From the NCBI RefSeq assembly GCF_000621165.1, contig NZ_KK211219.1, forward strand, positions 125,727 to 189,726: a DNA stretch of 64,000 nt, given 5' to 3'. This DNA is from Enterovibrio calviensis DSM 14347 (GTDB taxonomy: Bacteria; Pseudomonadota; Gammaproteobacteria; Enterobacterales; Vibrionaceae). Below, in pieces: positions 20,447-29,853 of this stretch; position 1 is the stretch's first letter; every line of letters starts with the position of its first letter. Under the pieces are notes generated by a model. That model saw nothing but the letters and a program-made list of their open reading frames with translations, made no database searches and had not been told where the DNA came from. A program made the translations under genes and the position numbers.

Positions 20447-21217
20447 TTAGTTTTTCGCTTTTGCTGCCGCTTTAGCGATAGCTGCGAAGCTGTCAGCGAT
20501 CAATGCTGCACCGCCAACCAATGCACCATCGATGTCTGGTTGTGCGAAGTATGCTTCCGCGTTTTCAGGCTTAACAGAACCGCCGTATTGGATAACAACG
20601 TTCTTCGCCACTTCTTCGCTCTTCGCTGCAATGTGTGCGCGAATTGCTGCGTGGATGCGCTGTGCGTCGTCTGCAGTTGCTGCTTTACCTGTGCCGATAG
20701 CCCAGATTGGTTCGTACGCGATCACTGCGCCGTTCAGAGCTTCAACACCTTGGGTGTTGATCACTGCGTCAAGTTGACGTGCACATACTGCAACAGTTTC
20801 GCCTGCTTCGTTTTGTGCTTCAGACTCACCAATACAAAGAACTGGAACCAGGCCATTTTCTTTTAGGAATGCAAATTTCTTAGCAACGAACTCGTCAGAC
20901 TCTTCGTGGTATTCACGACGCTCTGAGTGACCGATGATGATGTGAGTTGCACCGAAGTCTTTCAGCATCTCTGGAGAGATGTCGCCAGTGAACGCGCCGC
21001 TTAGGTTAACGTCAACGTTCTGTGCACCCAAAATGATTTTGCTTTCCGCTTTACCTAGCAGTTGCTCTGCCAGATCCAAGTACATAACAGGTGGCGCGAT
21101 AGCAACATCAACACCTTCTACACCATTAAGTTCAGCTTCAAGACCTTTGATAAGCTCAGCTACCATTGTCTTGTTACCGTTAAGTTTCCAGTTACCCATT
21201 ACTAGTGGACGGCGCAT
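20447..21217 (-). CDS. tpiA: Triosephosphate isomerase
   Basis: Interconverts dihydroxyacetone phosphate and glyceraldehyde 3-phosphate. The ATG at 21217 gives 256 residues starting [14 protein letters not shown], with GGAG eight bases upstream; the longer frame to 21238 is not needed. Catalytic residues are visible: Lys11 in NWKLNG, the His in IIGHSERRE and the Glu in [11 protein letters not shown]. The phosphate-gripping GGSVKPEN and GALVGGA loops are present. It is monocistronic. Confidence 0.97.
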   Translation of the reverse strand: MRRPLVMGNWKLNGNKTMVAELIKGLEAELNGVEGVDVAIAPPVMYLDLAEQLLGKAESKIILGAQNVDVNLSGAFTGDISPEMLKDFGATHIIIGHSERREYHEESDEFVAKKFAFLKENGLVPVLCIGESEAQNEAGETVAVCARQLDAVINTQGVEALNGAVIAYEPIWAIGTGKAATADDAQRIHAAIRAHIAAKSEEVAKNVVIQYGGSVKPENAEAYFAQPDIDGALVGGAALIADSFAAIAKAAAKAKN

Positions 21218-21495
21218 AGGAATTTCTCCGTAATCCAATTATCAAAATCAATTGCTGGGAACGATAGCAGCAGACCCGCTAGCATTTCCTGCTCAAAATC
21301 ATAAATGCCATCGTTTTTACGCGTTTTACGCCGAAATGTGAACCTTTGAGTAACAAATTTTCGTTATAAATTTTCGGATTGGCGTGAAATTCGGTCGATG
21401 ACAAGGTGTGATCTGAGGTCAGAATTCCTCATCACAGTAACAATCGTCGGAAATGCTGGGGTAAAGTGGCTCAATATCGTAACAAGGAGCAAGTT

Positions 21496-21843
21496 ATGCC
21501 CCATATTGTCATGGAGTACAGTGATCCGGTGTCAGAGCGGGTCAATATCGGTCAATTGCTAGAAGACTTACATCAAACGGCAATAGGCAGCGGGGAGTTT
21601 GGGGCGGCAGATGTTAAATCTCGCGCCTACGCGAGTCATGAATGGTTAGTCGGGGAAAACGACAACCAAGAAAACTTTATTCATGTGACCTTGTGGTTGC
21701 TTGATGGGCGCGATGAAAAACAGAAGCATAACCTGAGTCATGCGTTTCTTGATGTGCTCAAACAGCACGGTACGGACGTCGCCAGTTTGACCGTTGATGT
21801 GCGAGATATGGACAGACGTTGGTACGCGAAGGTTACGAAATAA
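21496..21843 (+). CDS. 5-carboxymethyl-2-hydroxymuconate isomerase family protein (tautomerase)
   Basis: 115 residues from the ATG at 21496, which AAGGAG precedes; the longer frame from 21466 is not needed. The product begins MPHIVMEYSD, so Met removal would expose the N-terminal proline that acts as the general base in the tautomerase superfamily. VKSRAYASHEW and DVRDMDRRWYAKV match the CHMI (HpaF-like) family. No homoprotocatechuate degradation genes are nearby, so the physiological substrate is doubtful. Confidence 0.8.
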   Translation: MPHIVMEYSDPVSERVNIGQLLEDLHQTAIGSGEFGAADVKSRAYASHEWLVGENDNQENFIHVTLWLLDGRDEKQKHNLSHAFLDVLKQHGTDVASLTVDVRDMDRRWYAKVTK

Positions 21844-21853
21844 CAGGTACGAG

Positions 21854-21884
21854 TAAAAAAAGGGCGGTGGCAATTAGCCACCGC
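21854..21884 (-). terminator. Terminator downstream of the DUF3135 gene
   Basis: GCGGTGGC and GCCACCGC flank a 5-base loop. On the minus strand a seven-T run follows. It may also end the convergent tautomerase gene. Confidence 0.8.
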
Positions 21885-21896
21885 GTAAAGACTGAG

Positions 21897-22235
21897 TTAT
21901 CCCTCCACGGCAACAGTTTCTCTGTCGCGCTTTGGTTGCAATGTAGTGACGGTTGCGCTTCGCTCAGTTAAAGCTGCAGGGTCATTGACGGCCGTAGCAA
22001 AACGGTCAAACTGACGCATCAGTTCTTTCATCAATAACGCATTAACATGGTTAGGGTTTTTCCCTGAACTGATCACACGATTAATGTGGCTCATTTGGGC
22101 TCGCAATTGTGGTTGCAAGCTTTCGTTTGCACTTTCGATGATCTCTTCGCTCATCTCAATTCTTAACGCTTCCAGCGCTTGCGGGTCGGATTCCGCTAAT
22201 GCTTTTAATTCATCAAATGAAGGCAGAGTTTTCAT
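21897..22235 (-). CDS. DUF3135 domain-containing protein
   Basis: 112-residue cytosolic protein starting MKTLPSFDELKALAESDP, with AAGGAG upstream of the ATG at 22235. It appears all-helical and matches my recollection of the DUF3135 family found in Vibrionaceae. The C-terminal 30 residues look unstructured and basic-acidic. There is no signal peptide or catalytic motif, and the function is unknown. It is monocistronic, with its own terminator. Confidence 0.7.
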   Translation of the reverse strand: MKTLPSFDELKALAESDPQALEALRIEMSEEIIESANESLQPQLRAQMSHINRVISSGKNPNHVNALLMKELMRQFDRFATAVNDPAALTERSATVTTLQPKRDRETVAVEG

Positions 22236-22584
22236 GGCATTACTCCTTTGACAGCGCATGACTTGCCTTTGACTATACGGTTAAAAAGTGAGCGATCAAT
22301 CACATCAATGACTCATAAATGAGACGAAGTTGTTCACAGGGTTTGGTGTGTTTTTAGTTTGATACAGGTAATTGCTTGATAGGGAGAGAAAACACGATAT
22401 GCGGTATTTCCTTGTCTCAATAAAGAGACGTTAATGTAAAAGTTGTTGATTTGGATTGCGGAGAGAAGAATGTGGGCATTTGCCTTAGTCTCGATAACTC
22501 GTGACCGTCAATGACAGCCACGTTTCAATGAGACTCTCAAGCGAGAATACCAGAGTGATGAATTACGTGAGAAAGTTCTCTCGC
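22236..22584. other. Intergenic region between the DUF3135 gene and fpr
   Basis: About 350 bases with no convincing gene. It contains several short inverted repeats (GTCTC / GAGAC at 22414-22429; CTCAT / ATGAG near 22310). Two tiny frames follow GGAG-like sequences, at 22399 (11 codons) and 22470 (14 codons), and are too short to support. No strong terminator follows fpr. Confidence 0.4.
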
Positions 22585-23328
22585 TTACCAGTATTGCTCA
22601 GTGGTGATGTGCCCAGGCTTACGGCGAAGGTGTTTTTCTAGCCCTTTGAGTTGCAGCAGTGCACGAACATCCTTCACCATTTGAGGATTGCCACACAACA
22701 TAACATGGCTTTTCTCCGGCGAGAGCGGTAAACCGACGACTCGCTCTAGCATACCATCTTCCAACGCATGGGTTATTCGCCCTGATAAGGCATCTACCGT
22801 TGGCTCTCTGCTGACAAACGGCTGGACCAAGATTTGATCACTGTGCTTTTTCTTCAGCGCATTAATTTCAGCTTGGTAGCTCAGGTCTGCGGAGAATCGT
22901 ACAGCATGGATCAGCACAACTTTCCGAAACCGCTGCCAGACTTCCGGCTCATGCAAGATAGATAGGAATGGACCTAACGCGGTGCCAGTCGAAATCATCC
23001 ACAAATGCTCACTCTCTGGAATATCATCCAAGGTGAAAAAACCCGTTGCCTCTTTGGTGATCATAACGGTGTCACCCGTTTCAAGCTCATGGAGGCGAGG
23101 AGAGAGCAGCCCATCGGCTACGCGGGTGGCATAGATTTCTAAGTACTTGCTGCTTGGTGGATTAACATAGGAGTATGCGCGCTGGATGAGCTTTCCATCG
23201 ATCTCAAGGCCCAACTTGGCAAATTGGCCTGCGGCAAATGGCGCGACGTCGGCGTCCAGCGTTAGGCTGAAAAGATCTTTATTCCAGCGTCTGTTTTCAA
23301 TGACTTCCGCTTTGATCCAAGTCGACAT
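22585..23328 (-). CDS. fpr: Ferredoxin/flavodoxin-NADP+ reductase
   Basis: FAD enzyme transferring electrons between NADPH and flavodoxin or ferredoxin. The 247-residue form starts MSTWIKAEVIENRRW at 23328, preceded by AAAGGAG. The FAD-binding motif is RAYSYVNPP, and TGTALGPFLSIL binds the pyrophosphate of NADP. The C-terminus ends KPGHITTEQYW, as in bacterial Fpr proteins. It is 40 bases downstream of a cysteine-bearing regulator on the same strand and very probably cotranscribed with it. Confidence 0.93.
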   Translation of the reverse strand: MSTWIKAEVIENRRWNKDLFSLTLDADVAPFAAGQFAKLGLEIDGKLIQRAYSYVNPPSSKYLEIYATRVADGLLSPRLHELETGDTVMITKEATGFFTLDDIPESEHLWMISTGTALGPFLSILHEPEVWQRFRKVVLIHAVRFSADLSYQAEINALKKKHSDQILVQPFVSREPTVDALSGRITHALEDGMLERVVGLPLSPEKSHVMLCGNPQMVKDVRALLQLKGLEKHLRRKPGHITTEQYW

Positions 23329-23368
23329 ACACACTCCTTTAGCAAAATAGTTATCGGGATGACGCGTG

Positions 23369-23989
23369 CTAGCTTTTGTGTTGAACGTTATAAGTGCAGC
23401 GGCGTTGTCCCTTTATGATGTGTTCGTCTCGCGTGACCTCATACTCATCACCAAGCACAGTTTGAAAGATATGCTTTTCGGATTTGCACAAGGCTGGGCA
23501 TCGCTTCGCTGCCTGACAGATAGGACAATGATTTTCGACTAGCAGGAAGCCTGTTTCGGTTTCCTGAAGCTCTGCCATATAACCTTCTTTCTCTCTAAGA
23601 TAAGCCAAGGTTTCAAGTTTAGCCTTTAAATTATGGCAATCTTTGAGCGCGTCGCGATATTGTTGCAACGTCTTTTCTTCTCGTTGCTGAATCACCTTGG
23701 TGAGCCCTGATTCACCAAACAAACTTTCCACTGACTCAATCACTGATATAGCAAGGTCGCCATGGCTGTCGGCAAATCGACGATGGCCTTCGGCAGTTAA
23801 TGACCAATGGCGAGTGGGGCGGCCCACTTTGACGCGAATATCACTAAAATCCAACAGACCATCATCTTCCATGATTTGCAGATGCTGGCGGATACCCATG
23901 GTCGTCATGCCCATTTCATCGGCCAATACGCGTGCACTGATGGCCCCTTCGCGTTTTATCTTGTGCAGGATTTTGTCGACTGTTTTCAT
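23369..23989 (-). CDS. Winged-helix regulator with C-terminal cysteine cluster (SufR-like)
   Basis: 206 residues. The N-terminal DeoR/ArsR-type winged helix spans about 1-75 (ISARVLADEMGMTTMGIRQHL, then GRPTRHWSLTAEGHRRF), a linker is predicted to be helical, and the C-terminal domain has five cysteines. These are CPIC, then RC, LC and a final RRC; spacing is CX2CX5CX3C and then X29-C. The outer pair of the first group is CX12C, as in the iron-sulfur repressor SufR, though the third SufR cysteine is not matched. Cotranscription with fpr suggests redox or Fe-S control of electron supply. The divergent emrAB pump is another possible target. Confidence 0.75.
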   Translation of the reverse strand: MKTVDKILHKIKREGAISARVLADEMGMTTMGIRQHLQIMEDDGLLDFSDIRVKVGRPTRHWSLTAEGHRRFADSHGDLAISVIESVESLFGESGLTKVIQQREEKTLQQYRDALKDCHNLKAKLETLAYLREKEGYMAELQETETGFLLVENHCPICQAAKRCPALCKSEKHIFQTVLGDEYEVTRDEHIIKGQRRCTYNVQHKS

Positions 23990-24294
23990 CGTGATCTCAT
24001 TTGTCTTCTTTACGTTCCATTATGAAGCGAGCTTGCTAAATAAAGCAATGTCTTTACTTAACAATTACAGGCGTTGTGAAGATGAGGTTGGTGGCCCATG
24101 CAGGCCAGCGTCAATGCAGAAGCCGCTTGGCGAGGGATGTCATTAAAGTGAGAAGTACTGTCACAACTTTAAAACCCGCATAAGAAACTTGATGAGTGAC
24201 GCCGTATTAGGCCGCAAAGCTTCACCCCTGTTACTAGACTCTCCCAACTTGACCTGCGCGTATAGGTCACATTATGGGTTTACTGGGAGGTTTC
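23990..24294. other. Intergenic region between the SufR-like gene and emrA
   Basis: About 305 bases between divergent genes, presumably holding both promoters. I see no gene and no strong dyad beyond GGCC-N6-GGCC near 24093. Confidence 0.4.
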
Positions 24295-25356
24295 ATGGCT
24301 GAAAAACGTGGTTTTCCTTTTCGTAACGTTTTCATTCTCGTTGGTGTTGTGGCGGTGTTAGTTGCTGCTGCGTATTTCTATGTTCGCCATCAGGAAAAAT
24401 ATCCCAGCACGGATGATGCTTATGTCCACGGTAATATCTTATACATTGCACCGCAGGTGAGTGGTCAATTGATTGAAGTGAACGTGGATGATTTTCAGCA
24501 TATTGATAAAGGGGCAGTGATTGCCCGAATAGACCCGTCTGCCTATCAAGCGCGTGTTGAACAAGCGCAAGCCGCCTATGAAAATGCCACCGCCGCCAAC
24601 AAGGCAACCAGTGATGCGATTGTTGGGGCAAGTGCCAGAATTCGAGCCGCATCAGCACAACTGCTGGATGTCGAAGCGAAATATCGACGCAATATGGCGC
24701 TGGTGGAAAAGGGATTATTGCCTAAACAAACCGGTAGTGATCTAAAAGCAGAATTGGCTGCCGCCAAAAATAATTTGGATGCGGCGCGGGCTGATATGTC
24801 GCAGTTGATCAGTGAGCAAGGGGCATCGGGCTCCGCGGCGCCTCTCGTGCGTCAAGCGGCAGCGGCATTGTCTGAAGCATCACTTAATCTTTCGTATACC
24901 TCGATTATTGCACCCACTTCAGGGACGTTAGGCGATGTAAAAGTTCGCCCCGGCAGTGTGGTAGCGCCTGGACAGGCGCTCATGCCTTTGATTGAAGATA
25001 ATTCATTTTGGGTGGAGGCCAATTACAAAGAAGATGACATTGGCCATATCGGTGCGGACATGATGGCCACCATCGTGCTGGACATGTATTCGGATACCTC
25101 TTTCAGCGGCGTGGTTGAGGCGATATCTCCGGCCAGTGGTTCCTCGTTCTCCTTGCTTCCTCCTGAAAATGCCACGGGTAACTGGGTCAAAGTACCGCAA
25201 CGCTTTCCTGTGCGCTTAAGCATTAAAACAGACGGGAATACACGACCCTTACGCGTTGGTGCGAGCGCAACTGTGACCATAGACACTTTTAGCAACGATA
25301 CGTTAAGTTCAGACACGCAAAACCCTGCTAAAGGCAATAGCGATGACAGCCAGTAG
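24295..25356 (+). CDS. HlyD/EmrA-type membrane fusion protein of an efflux pump
   Basis: 353 residues from the ATG at 24295, preceded by GGGAGG; a longer frame from 24274 is not favoured. One N-terminal membrane anchor (about 8-28) is followed by a lipoyl/biotinyl half-motif (DDAYVHGNILYIAPQVSG). Then come a coiled-coil hairpin rich in Ala, the second lipoyl half (YTSIIAPTSGTLGDVKVRPG) and a beta-barrel. It is the periplasmic adaptor for the MFS pump encoded by the overlapping next gene. Substrates are probably drugs or other toxic compounds, but cannot be specified. Confidence 0.9.
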   Translation: MAEKRGFPFRNVFILVGVVAVLVAAAYFYVRHQEKYPSTDDAYVHGNILYIAPQVSGQLIEVNVDDFQHIDKGAVIARIDPSAYQARVEQAQAAYENATAANKATSDAIVGASARIRAASAQLLDVEAKYRRNMALVEKGLLPKQTGSDLKAELAAAKNNLDAARADMSQLISEQGASGSAAPLVRQAAAALSEASLNLSYTSIIAPTSGTLGDVKVRPGSVVAPGQALMPLIEDNSFWVEANYKEDDIGHIGADMMATIVLDMYSDTSFSGVVEAISPASGSSFSLLPPENATGNWVKVPQRFPVRLSIKTDGNTRPLRVGASATVTIDTFSNDTLSSDTQNPAKGNSDDSQ

Positions 25357-26896
25357 CAGCGCCTCTTCGCCTAACGCACATGGCCCGCTGCCAGCAGGGC
25401 CAGGACGTTTAATGATCACGCTGGCAGTGATGCTCTCTGCCATCATGGTGTTACTCGACATGACGATCGCCAATGTGTCACTACCGCACATGATGGGGTC
25501 GTTAGGTGTGACCTCTGAGCAAGTGACGTGGGTGCTCACGTCTTACTCAATGGCAGAAGCGATTTTCATCCCACTGGCGAGTTATTTCAGCCTGCGCTTT
25601 GGTTCTCGGCGTTTGCTTTTGGTTTCGGTAGCTGGGTTTATGGTGATGTCGGCTGCGTGTGGGCAGGCGGACTCGCTGACGGAAATGATCGTATTTCGTA
25701 TTCTGCAAGGCGCATTTGGGGCATCGGTGATCCCGCTGTCTCAATCCATCATGATCCAAATCTATCCGCCAGAAGAACGCGGCAAGGCCATGGCATTGTT
25801 CTCGGTTGGCATATTGCTCGGTCCGATTCTTGGCCCTACCGTCGGCGGCGTGATCACCGAACACATGGATTGGCGTTGGATATTCTATGTGAATGTGCCC
25901 GTTGGCCTGTTGTGTTTGAGCTTGCTGGCAGTCTTCGTGCGTTTGGACGGACGCGACAAGACATCCGTGGATTGGCCGCTGGTGTTTGGCATGGCAATTG
26001 GTATTGGCTTGCTGCAGTTAGTGCTTGAACGTGGCAACCAAGATGGCTGGTTTAGCTCTAACACGATCTTGTTCGCCTTTATCATTAGCATGATGGCGTG
26101 GGCGTTTTTCTTGCTGCGATCGTTCAAAACCAAAGGCGATATTGCGCCCATGTGGCTGCTAAAAGACAGAAACCTGTTGCTCTCGTGCATTGTCATGACA
26201 GGTTTTTCGATGGGGATGTTTGGCATTACCCAGCTGCAACCCATGATGCTAGAACAACTGCTGAATTACCCCGTTGATACCACCGGTTTCGTGATGGCAC
26301 CGCGTGGCATTGCTTCTGCAATTGTGCTGATATCGATTTCTCGTATCATCGACCGGCTCGATCCACGAATGTTGATTGTGGTGGGCTTGGTGCTCAATGG
26401 CATTGGTAGCTTCATGATGATGAGCTACTCGCTCGACATTGATGTTTATTGGGTGCTGTTGCCGAGCATCATTCAAGGTGCGGGTATGGGGCTGGTGTTT
26501 GCGCCACTTAGCCAGCTGGCGTATGCCACGCTATCACCCAACAACACTGTGGGTGGGGCGGTGGTCTTCAACCTTTGTCGAACCTTAGGTAGCTCGTTTG
26601 GGATTTCTATCGTGAACACTTACTTTAGCCAAATTCAGCAAAAAGAATGGCATGCACTCGGCGGAGGAATCACGCCGGACAATCCTGCCGTTCAACAACT
26701 TGCTGCCTCTAAGGGCGTGGCGGTGACAGATCCGAGTTTCATCGCCTCCGTGACGCAGCTATTGCATGAGCAATCGACGTTGCTGGCGTTTGTTTACTCG
26801 TTCGGTTTTATCATGGTGTCTTACATTGTCTTGATCCCGTTGCTGGCGCTCTTTAAGCGACCCCCAGCGAAGGTAAACCCTAAGCAAGAGACATAA
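25343..26896 (+). CDS. DHA2-family drug efflux MFS transporter (EmrB type)
   Basis: 517 residues with about 14 transmembrane helices. It overlaps the adaptor gene by 14 bases, so the two are translationally coupled. Family motifs are LDMTIANVSLPHMMG in helix 1 (motif D1), FSLRFGSRRLLL between helices 2 and 3 (motif A) and GPILGPTVGGVI in helix 5 (motif C of antiporters). The pair should span the envelope with a TolC-like channel encoded elsewhere. The divergent SufR-like regulator is the nearest candidate controller. Confidence 0.92.
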   Translation: MTASSSASSPNAHGPLPAGPGRLMITLAVMLSAIMVLLDMTIANVSLPHMMGSLGVTSEQVTWVLTSYSMAEAIFIPLASYFSLRFGSRRLLLVSVAGFMVMSAACGQADSLTEMIVFRILQGAFGASVIPLSQSIMIQIYPPEERGKAMALFSVGILLGPILGPTVGGVITEHMDWRWIFYVNVPVGLLCLSLLAVFVRLDGRDKTSVDWPLVFGMAIGIGLLQLVLERGNQDGWFSSNTILFAFIISMMAWAFFLLRSFKTKGDIAPMWLLKDRNLLLSCIVMTGFSMGMFGITQLQPMMLEQLLNYPVDTTGFVMAPRGIASAIVLISISRIIDRLDPRMLIVVGLVLNGIGSFMMMSYSLDIDVYWVLLPSIIQGAGMGLVFAPLSQLAYATLSPNNTVGGAVVFNLCRTLGSSFGISIVNTYFSQIQQKEWHALGGGITPDNPAVQQLAASKGVAVTDPSFIASVTQLLHEQSTLLAFVYSFGFIMVSYIVLIPLLALFKRPPAKVNPKQET

Positions 26897-26907
26897 CGCA
26901 GGCAATA

Positions 26908-26933
26908 AAAAAGCACGCCTAGGCGTGCTTTTT
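26908..26933. terminator. Bidirectional terminator between the efflux operon and glpX
   Basis: AAAAAGCACGCCT and AGGCGTGCTTTTT form a 26-base perfect palindrome with A- and T-tracts, between convergent genes. Confidence 0.88.
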
Positions 26934-26967
26934 CAAATCATGACTCTTCCATTGTGGACGATGACAA

Positions 26968-27975
26968 TTACAGGATGATAGCTTTCACTGCATCGTCTTT
27001 ACGATCCAAATAGTGGATCGATTTAACGCGACGAATAGTACGGCACTTACCACGAATAAGCAGGGTTTCCGTGGTCGCAATGTTGCCCTTACGGGTAATG
27101 CCTTCCAGCAGGTCGCCTTTGGTGATACCGGTTGCCGAGAAAATCACGTTGTCGCTGCTTGCCATGTCAGCCATGCTCAAACAGATGTTGGTTTCGATGC
27201 CCATTTCTTTGCATCGTGCGATTTCGATCTCGCCCAAGCGACGGTTTTCTTCGTTGTCTTCTTTAACTTCGTGGCGAGGGATCAAACGGCCATTCATGTC
27301 ACCGCCCAGTGCGCGGATAACTGCAGCAGAAACCACACCTTCTGGTGCGCCGCCAATGCCGTACATCAGGTCAACTTCGTTGTCTGGCATACAGGTCAGG
27401 ATCGAGGCCGCAACATCACCATCAGGAATGGCGAACACTTTCACGCCCATTTCCTGCATTTCGCGGATGGTGTCGTCATGACGAGGTTTGGCCAGCGTCG
27501 TTACCACCAATTCATCCAACGATTTACCCAAGGCTTTGGCGACGTTGATCAGGTTGTCACGCAGTGGCAGGTCAAGATTGATCACGCCTTTGGCTTCAGG
27601 GCCGACACACAACTTTTCCATGTACATGTCAGGTGCTTTCAAGAAGCTGCCTTTCTCTGCGGCAGCGAGCACTGCCAGCGCATTGGATTGGCCCATCGCG
27701 GTCATGCGAGTGCCTTCGATTGGATCGACAGCAATATCAACGGCATCGCCGCCTAAACCGACTTTCTCACCAATGAATAGCATCGGCGCATCATCGATTT
27801 CGCCTTCACCAATAACAATTTCACCTTCGATTTCGGTTTTGTTCAGAAGAATACGCATTACTTCTACTGCTGCACCGTCTGCTGCGTTCTTGTCACCGCG
27901 GCCAAGCCACTTGTGACCCGCCAGTGCCGCGCCCTCTGTGACGCGTGAAAAAGCCATCGCTAAATCGCGTTTCAT
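26968..27975 (-). CDS. glpX: Fructose-1,6-bisphosphatase class II
   Basis: Gluconeogenic Mn-dependent phosphatase producing fructose 6-phosphate. The 335 residues from the ATG at 27975 start MKRDLAMAFSRVTEGAA. Family motifs are GEGEIDDAPMLFIGE, VDPIEGTRMTA and MYGIGGAPEGVVSAA. In E. coli glpX is the third gene of glpFKX. Here it is separated from glpK by a terminator and has its own upstream region with a LacI-family-like operator. Confidence 0.96.
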   Translation of the reverse strand: MKRDLAMAFSRVTEGAALAGHKWLGRGDKNAADGAAVEVMRILLNKTEIEGEIVIGEGEIDDAPMLFIGEKVGLGGDAVDIAVDPIEGTRMTAMGQSNALAVLAAAEKGSFLKAPDMYMEKLCVGPEAKGVINLDLPLRDNLINVAKALGKSLDELVVTTLAKPRHDDTIREMQEMGVKVFAIPDGDVAASILTCMPDNEVDLMYGIGGAPEGVVSAAVIRALGGDMNGRLIPRHEVKEDNEENRRLGEIEIARCKEMGIETNICLSMADMASSDNVIFSATGITKGDLLEGITRKGNIATTETLLIRGKCRTIRRVKSIHYLDRKDDAVKAIIL

Positions 27976-28069
27976 CCGATCTCCAGTGTCATTATTTTGT
28001 GGAATCAAAAGCCATCAGCATCGTTGTCTGATAGCGAAAAAACTCGGCGCGGATTCTACCATATGCAAA

Positions 28070-28085
28070 AAGGAAACGTTTGCGT
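28070..28085. promoter_or_regulatory. LacI-family (PurR/Cra-like) operator upstream of glpX
   Basis: AAGGAAACGTTTGCGT matches the PurR consensus ACGCAAACGTTTGCGT at 14 of 16 positions by my count, around an AAACGTTT core. It lies about 95 bases before the glpX start. Cra is the other candidate, because glpX is gluconeogenic. Confidence 0.5.
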
Positions 28086-28098
28086 TTTTGTGGCAAGA

Positions 28099-28120
28099 AA
28101 AAAGGGGCAAGCCCCTTTTT
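28099..28120 (-). terminator. Terminator downstream of glpK
   Basis: AAAAAGGGGC, AA, GCCCCTTTTT: a perfect hairpin with a T tail on the minus strand, 30 bases beyond the glpK stop. Confidence 0.85.
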
Positions 28121-28149
28121 CGATGCACAGTCAGACCATTAGCGTGAGG

Positions 28150-29655
28150 TTACTCGACTGCCCACCCTTTTGAGCACTCGACGGCTCGCTTCCAACCGCG
28201 ATGGCGACGCTCTCGTTTTCCATCGTCATTACTTGGGCTAAAGCGTCGGTCAATCTCGGCTTTGTTTTTTAGTTCATCAATGCTGCCCCAGAACCCGACA
28301 GCGAGACCTGCTAAGTAGGCCGATCCTAATGCGGTGACTTCAGTGACTTTAGGGCGATGTACTTCGGTGTTCAGCACGTCAGATTGGAATTGCATCAGGA
28401 AGTTGTTGGCAACAGCGCCCCCATCGACTTTGAGAAAATCGAGTTTGATGCCGGAATCCGCTTCCATGGCGTTTAACACGTCGAGAGATTGGTAAGCAAT
28501 GCCTTCGAGGGTGGCGCGAATAATGTGGTTGGCATTGACGCCTCGTGTGATCCCAACGATGGTGCCACGTGCGTAAGGGTCCCAATGCGGCGCACCAAGT
28601 CCAGTAAATGCAGGAACGACGTACACACCATTGCTGGTATCGACTTTGGTGGCGAAGTATTCGGAGTCTTTGGCATCTTTAATCAAGTGCATTTCGTCAC
28701 GAAGCCATTGAATCGACGCGCCGCCCATAAATACCGCCCCTTCAAGTGCATAGGCAACTTCACCTTTCGGGCCGCAGGCGAGGGTGGTCAATAGACCATT
28801 GTGAGAGGTAACTTTTTCTTTTCCGGTATTCATGAGCAAGAAGCAACCCGTGCCGTAGGTGTTCTTTGCTTGTCCTGCTTCCACGCACATTTGACCAAAC
28901 AGTGCGGCTTGTTGGTCGCCTGCAATGCCTGCAATAGGAACGCGCGTGCCGCCTTTGCCGCCGAGGTTGGCTTTGCCATAAACCTCAGAGGACGATTTGA
29001 CTTCCGGCATCATGGCGCGAGGGATCCCGAGAGCGTTGAGAAGCGTCTCGTCCCATTCGAGCGAATTGATGTTAAACAGCATGGTGCGACTGGCATTGGT
29101 GTAGTCCGTGACGTGAACCTTTCCTTGGGTCATTTTCCAAATGAGCCAGGTATCGACGGTGCCGAATAGCAGGTCGCCTTTTTCAGCCAACTCATACGAC
29201 CCCTCAACATGATCGAGGATCCATTTGATTTTTGTGCCTGAAAAATAAGGGTCGACCACTAAGCCTGTGTTCTCGCGAATGTAGTCTTCAAGACCATCAG
29301 ACTTTAACTGTTCGCAGATAGGTGCGGTGCGGCGGCACTGCCACACAATGGCGTTGTAGATGGGTTTGCCTGTATGGCGGTTCCAAACAATGGTGGTTTC
29401 ACGCTGGTTAGTGATACCGAGAGCCGCGATTTCATCTGAACGGATACCCATTTTGCCGATGGCTTCAACCAAGGTAGACATTTGTGTGGCGTAAATCTCT
29501 AGCGGATCGTGTTCAACCCAGCCTGACTGAGGATAGATTTGCGGGAATTCTCGCTGGACGACCGTGACAATATTTGCGTCGTGGTCAAGGATCACGGCTC
29601 GGGAACTGGTCGTTCCTTGATCTAACGCGACAACGTATTTTTGTTCGGTGCTCAT
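28150..29655 (-). CDS. glpK: Glycerol kinase
   Basis: ATP-dependent phosphorylation of glycerol to glycerol 3-phosphate. The 501 residues match the family. The FGGY-type N-terminus is [15 protein letters not shown] and the substrate region includes [12 protein letters not shown] and [13 protein letters not shown]. The FBP-contact loop of E. coli GlpK appears as [30 protein letters not shown] precedes the start. GlpR-like operators lie about 150-200 bases upstream. The glpF facilitator, which precedes glpK in E. coli, is absent. Confidence 0.97.
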   Translation of the reverse strand: MSTEQKYVVALDQGTTSSRAVILDHDANIVTVVQREFPQIYPQSGWVEHDPLEIYATQMSTLVEAIGKMGIRSDEIAALGITNQRETTIVWNRHTGKPIYNAIVWQCRRTAPICEQLKSDGLEDYIRENTGLVVDPYFSGTKIKWILDHVEGSYELAEKGDLLFGTVDTWLIWKMTQGKVHVTDYTNASRTMLFNINSLEWDETLLNALGIPRAMMPEVKSSSEVYGKANLGGKGGTRVPIAGIAGDQQAALFGQMCVEAGQAKNTYGTGCFLLMNTGKEKVTSHNGLLTTLACGPKGEVAYALEGAVFMGGASIQWLRDEMHLIKDAKDSEYFATKVDTSNGVYVVPAFTGLGAPHWDPYARGTIVGITRGVNANHIIRATLEGIAYQSLDVLNAMEADSGIKLDFLKVDGGAVANNFLMQFQSDVLNTEVHRPKVTEVTALGSAYLAGLAVGFWGSIDELKNKAEIDRRFSPSNDDGKRERRHRGWKRAVECSKGWAVE

Positions 29656-29803
29656 GGTGCGTCCTCTGTAGTCCTTTTTAAAAGCATAGTGCGGCTTGGT
29701 TTTTACTTAACCTTTGGTTTCTGACTGGCCTCTGGTGTCTTGACCCTCATCACTTTGCTTACTTTAGTGGCGAAACAGTTTTCGTGAAGTCTATGGGTGG
29801 CAA

Positions 29804-29853
29804 AATGTGCGTTCGCTCATTGATTGCGAATTATATGGTCGAATTCGAACATT
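29804..29853. promoter_or_regulatory. Two GlpR-like operators upstream of glpK
   Basis: Site 1 is AATGTGCGTTCGCTCATT (29804-29821), a near-perfect dyad. Site 2 is TATGGTCGAATTCGAACATT (29834-29853), with a strong match to the E. coli GlpR consensus WATGTTCGWT-AWCGAACATW. A weaker dyad centred on TATTCGAATA lies at 29882-29891. They fit repression of glpK by the glycerol-3-phosphate repressor. Confidence 0.7.

Noticed and set aside
22399-22514. Two very short frames after GGAG-like sequences (11 and 14 codons)
   Set aside because: No bias toward one amino acid, no promoter or terminator arrangement and no neighbour that would use a leader.
27013-27756. Long plus-strand open frame of 247 codons inside glpX
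   Set aside because: Antisense shadow of a conserved gene; its composition simply mirrors glpX codon usage.
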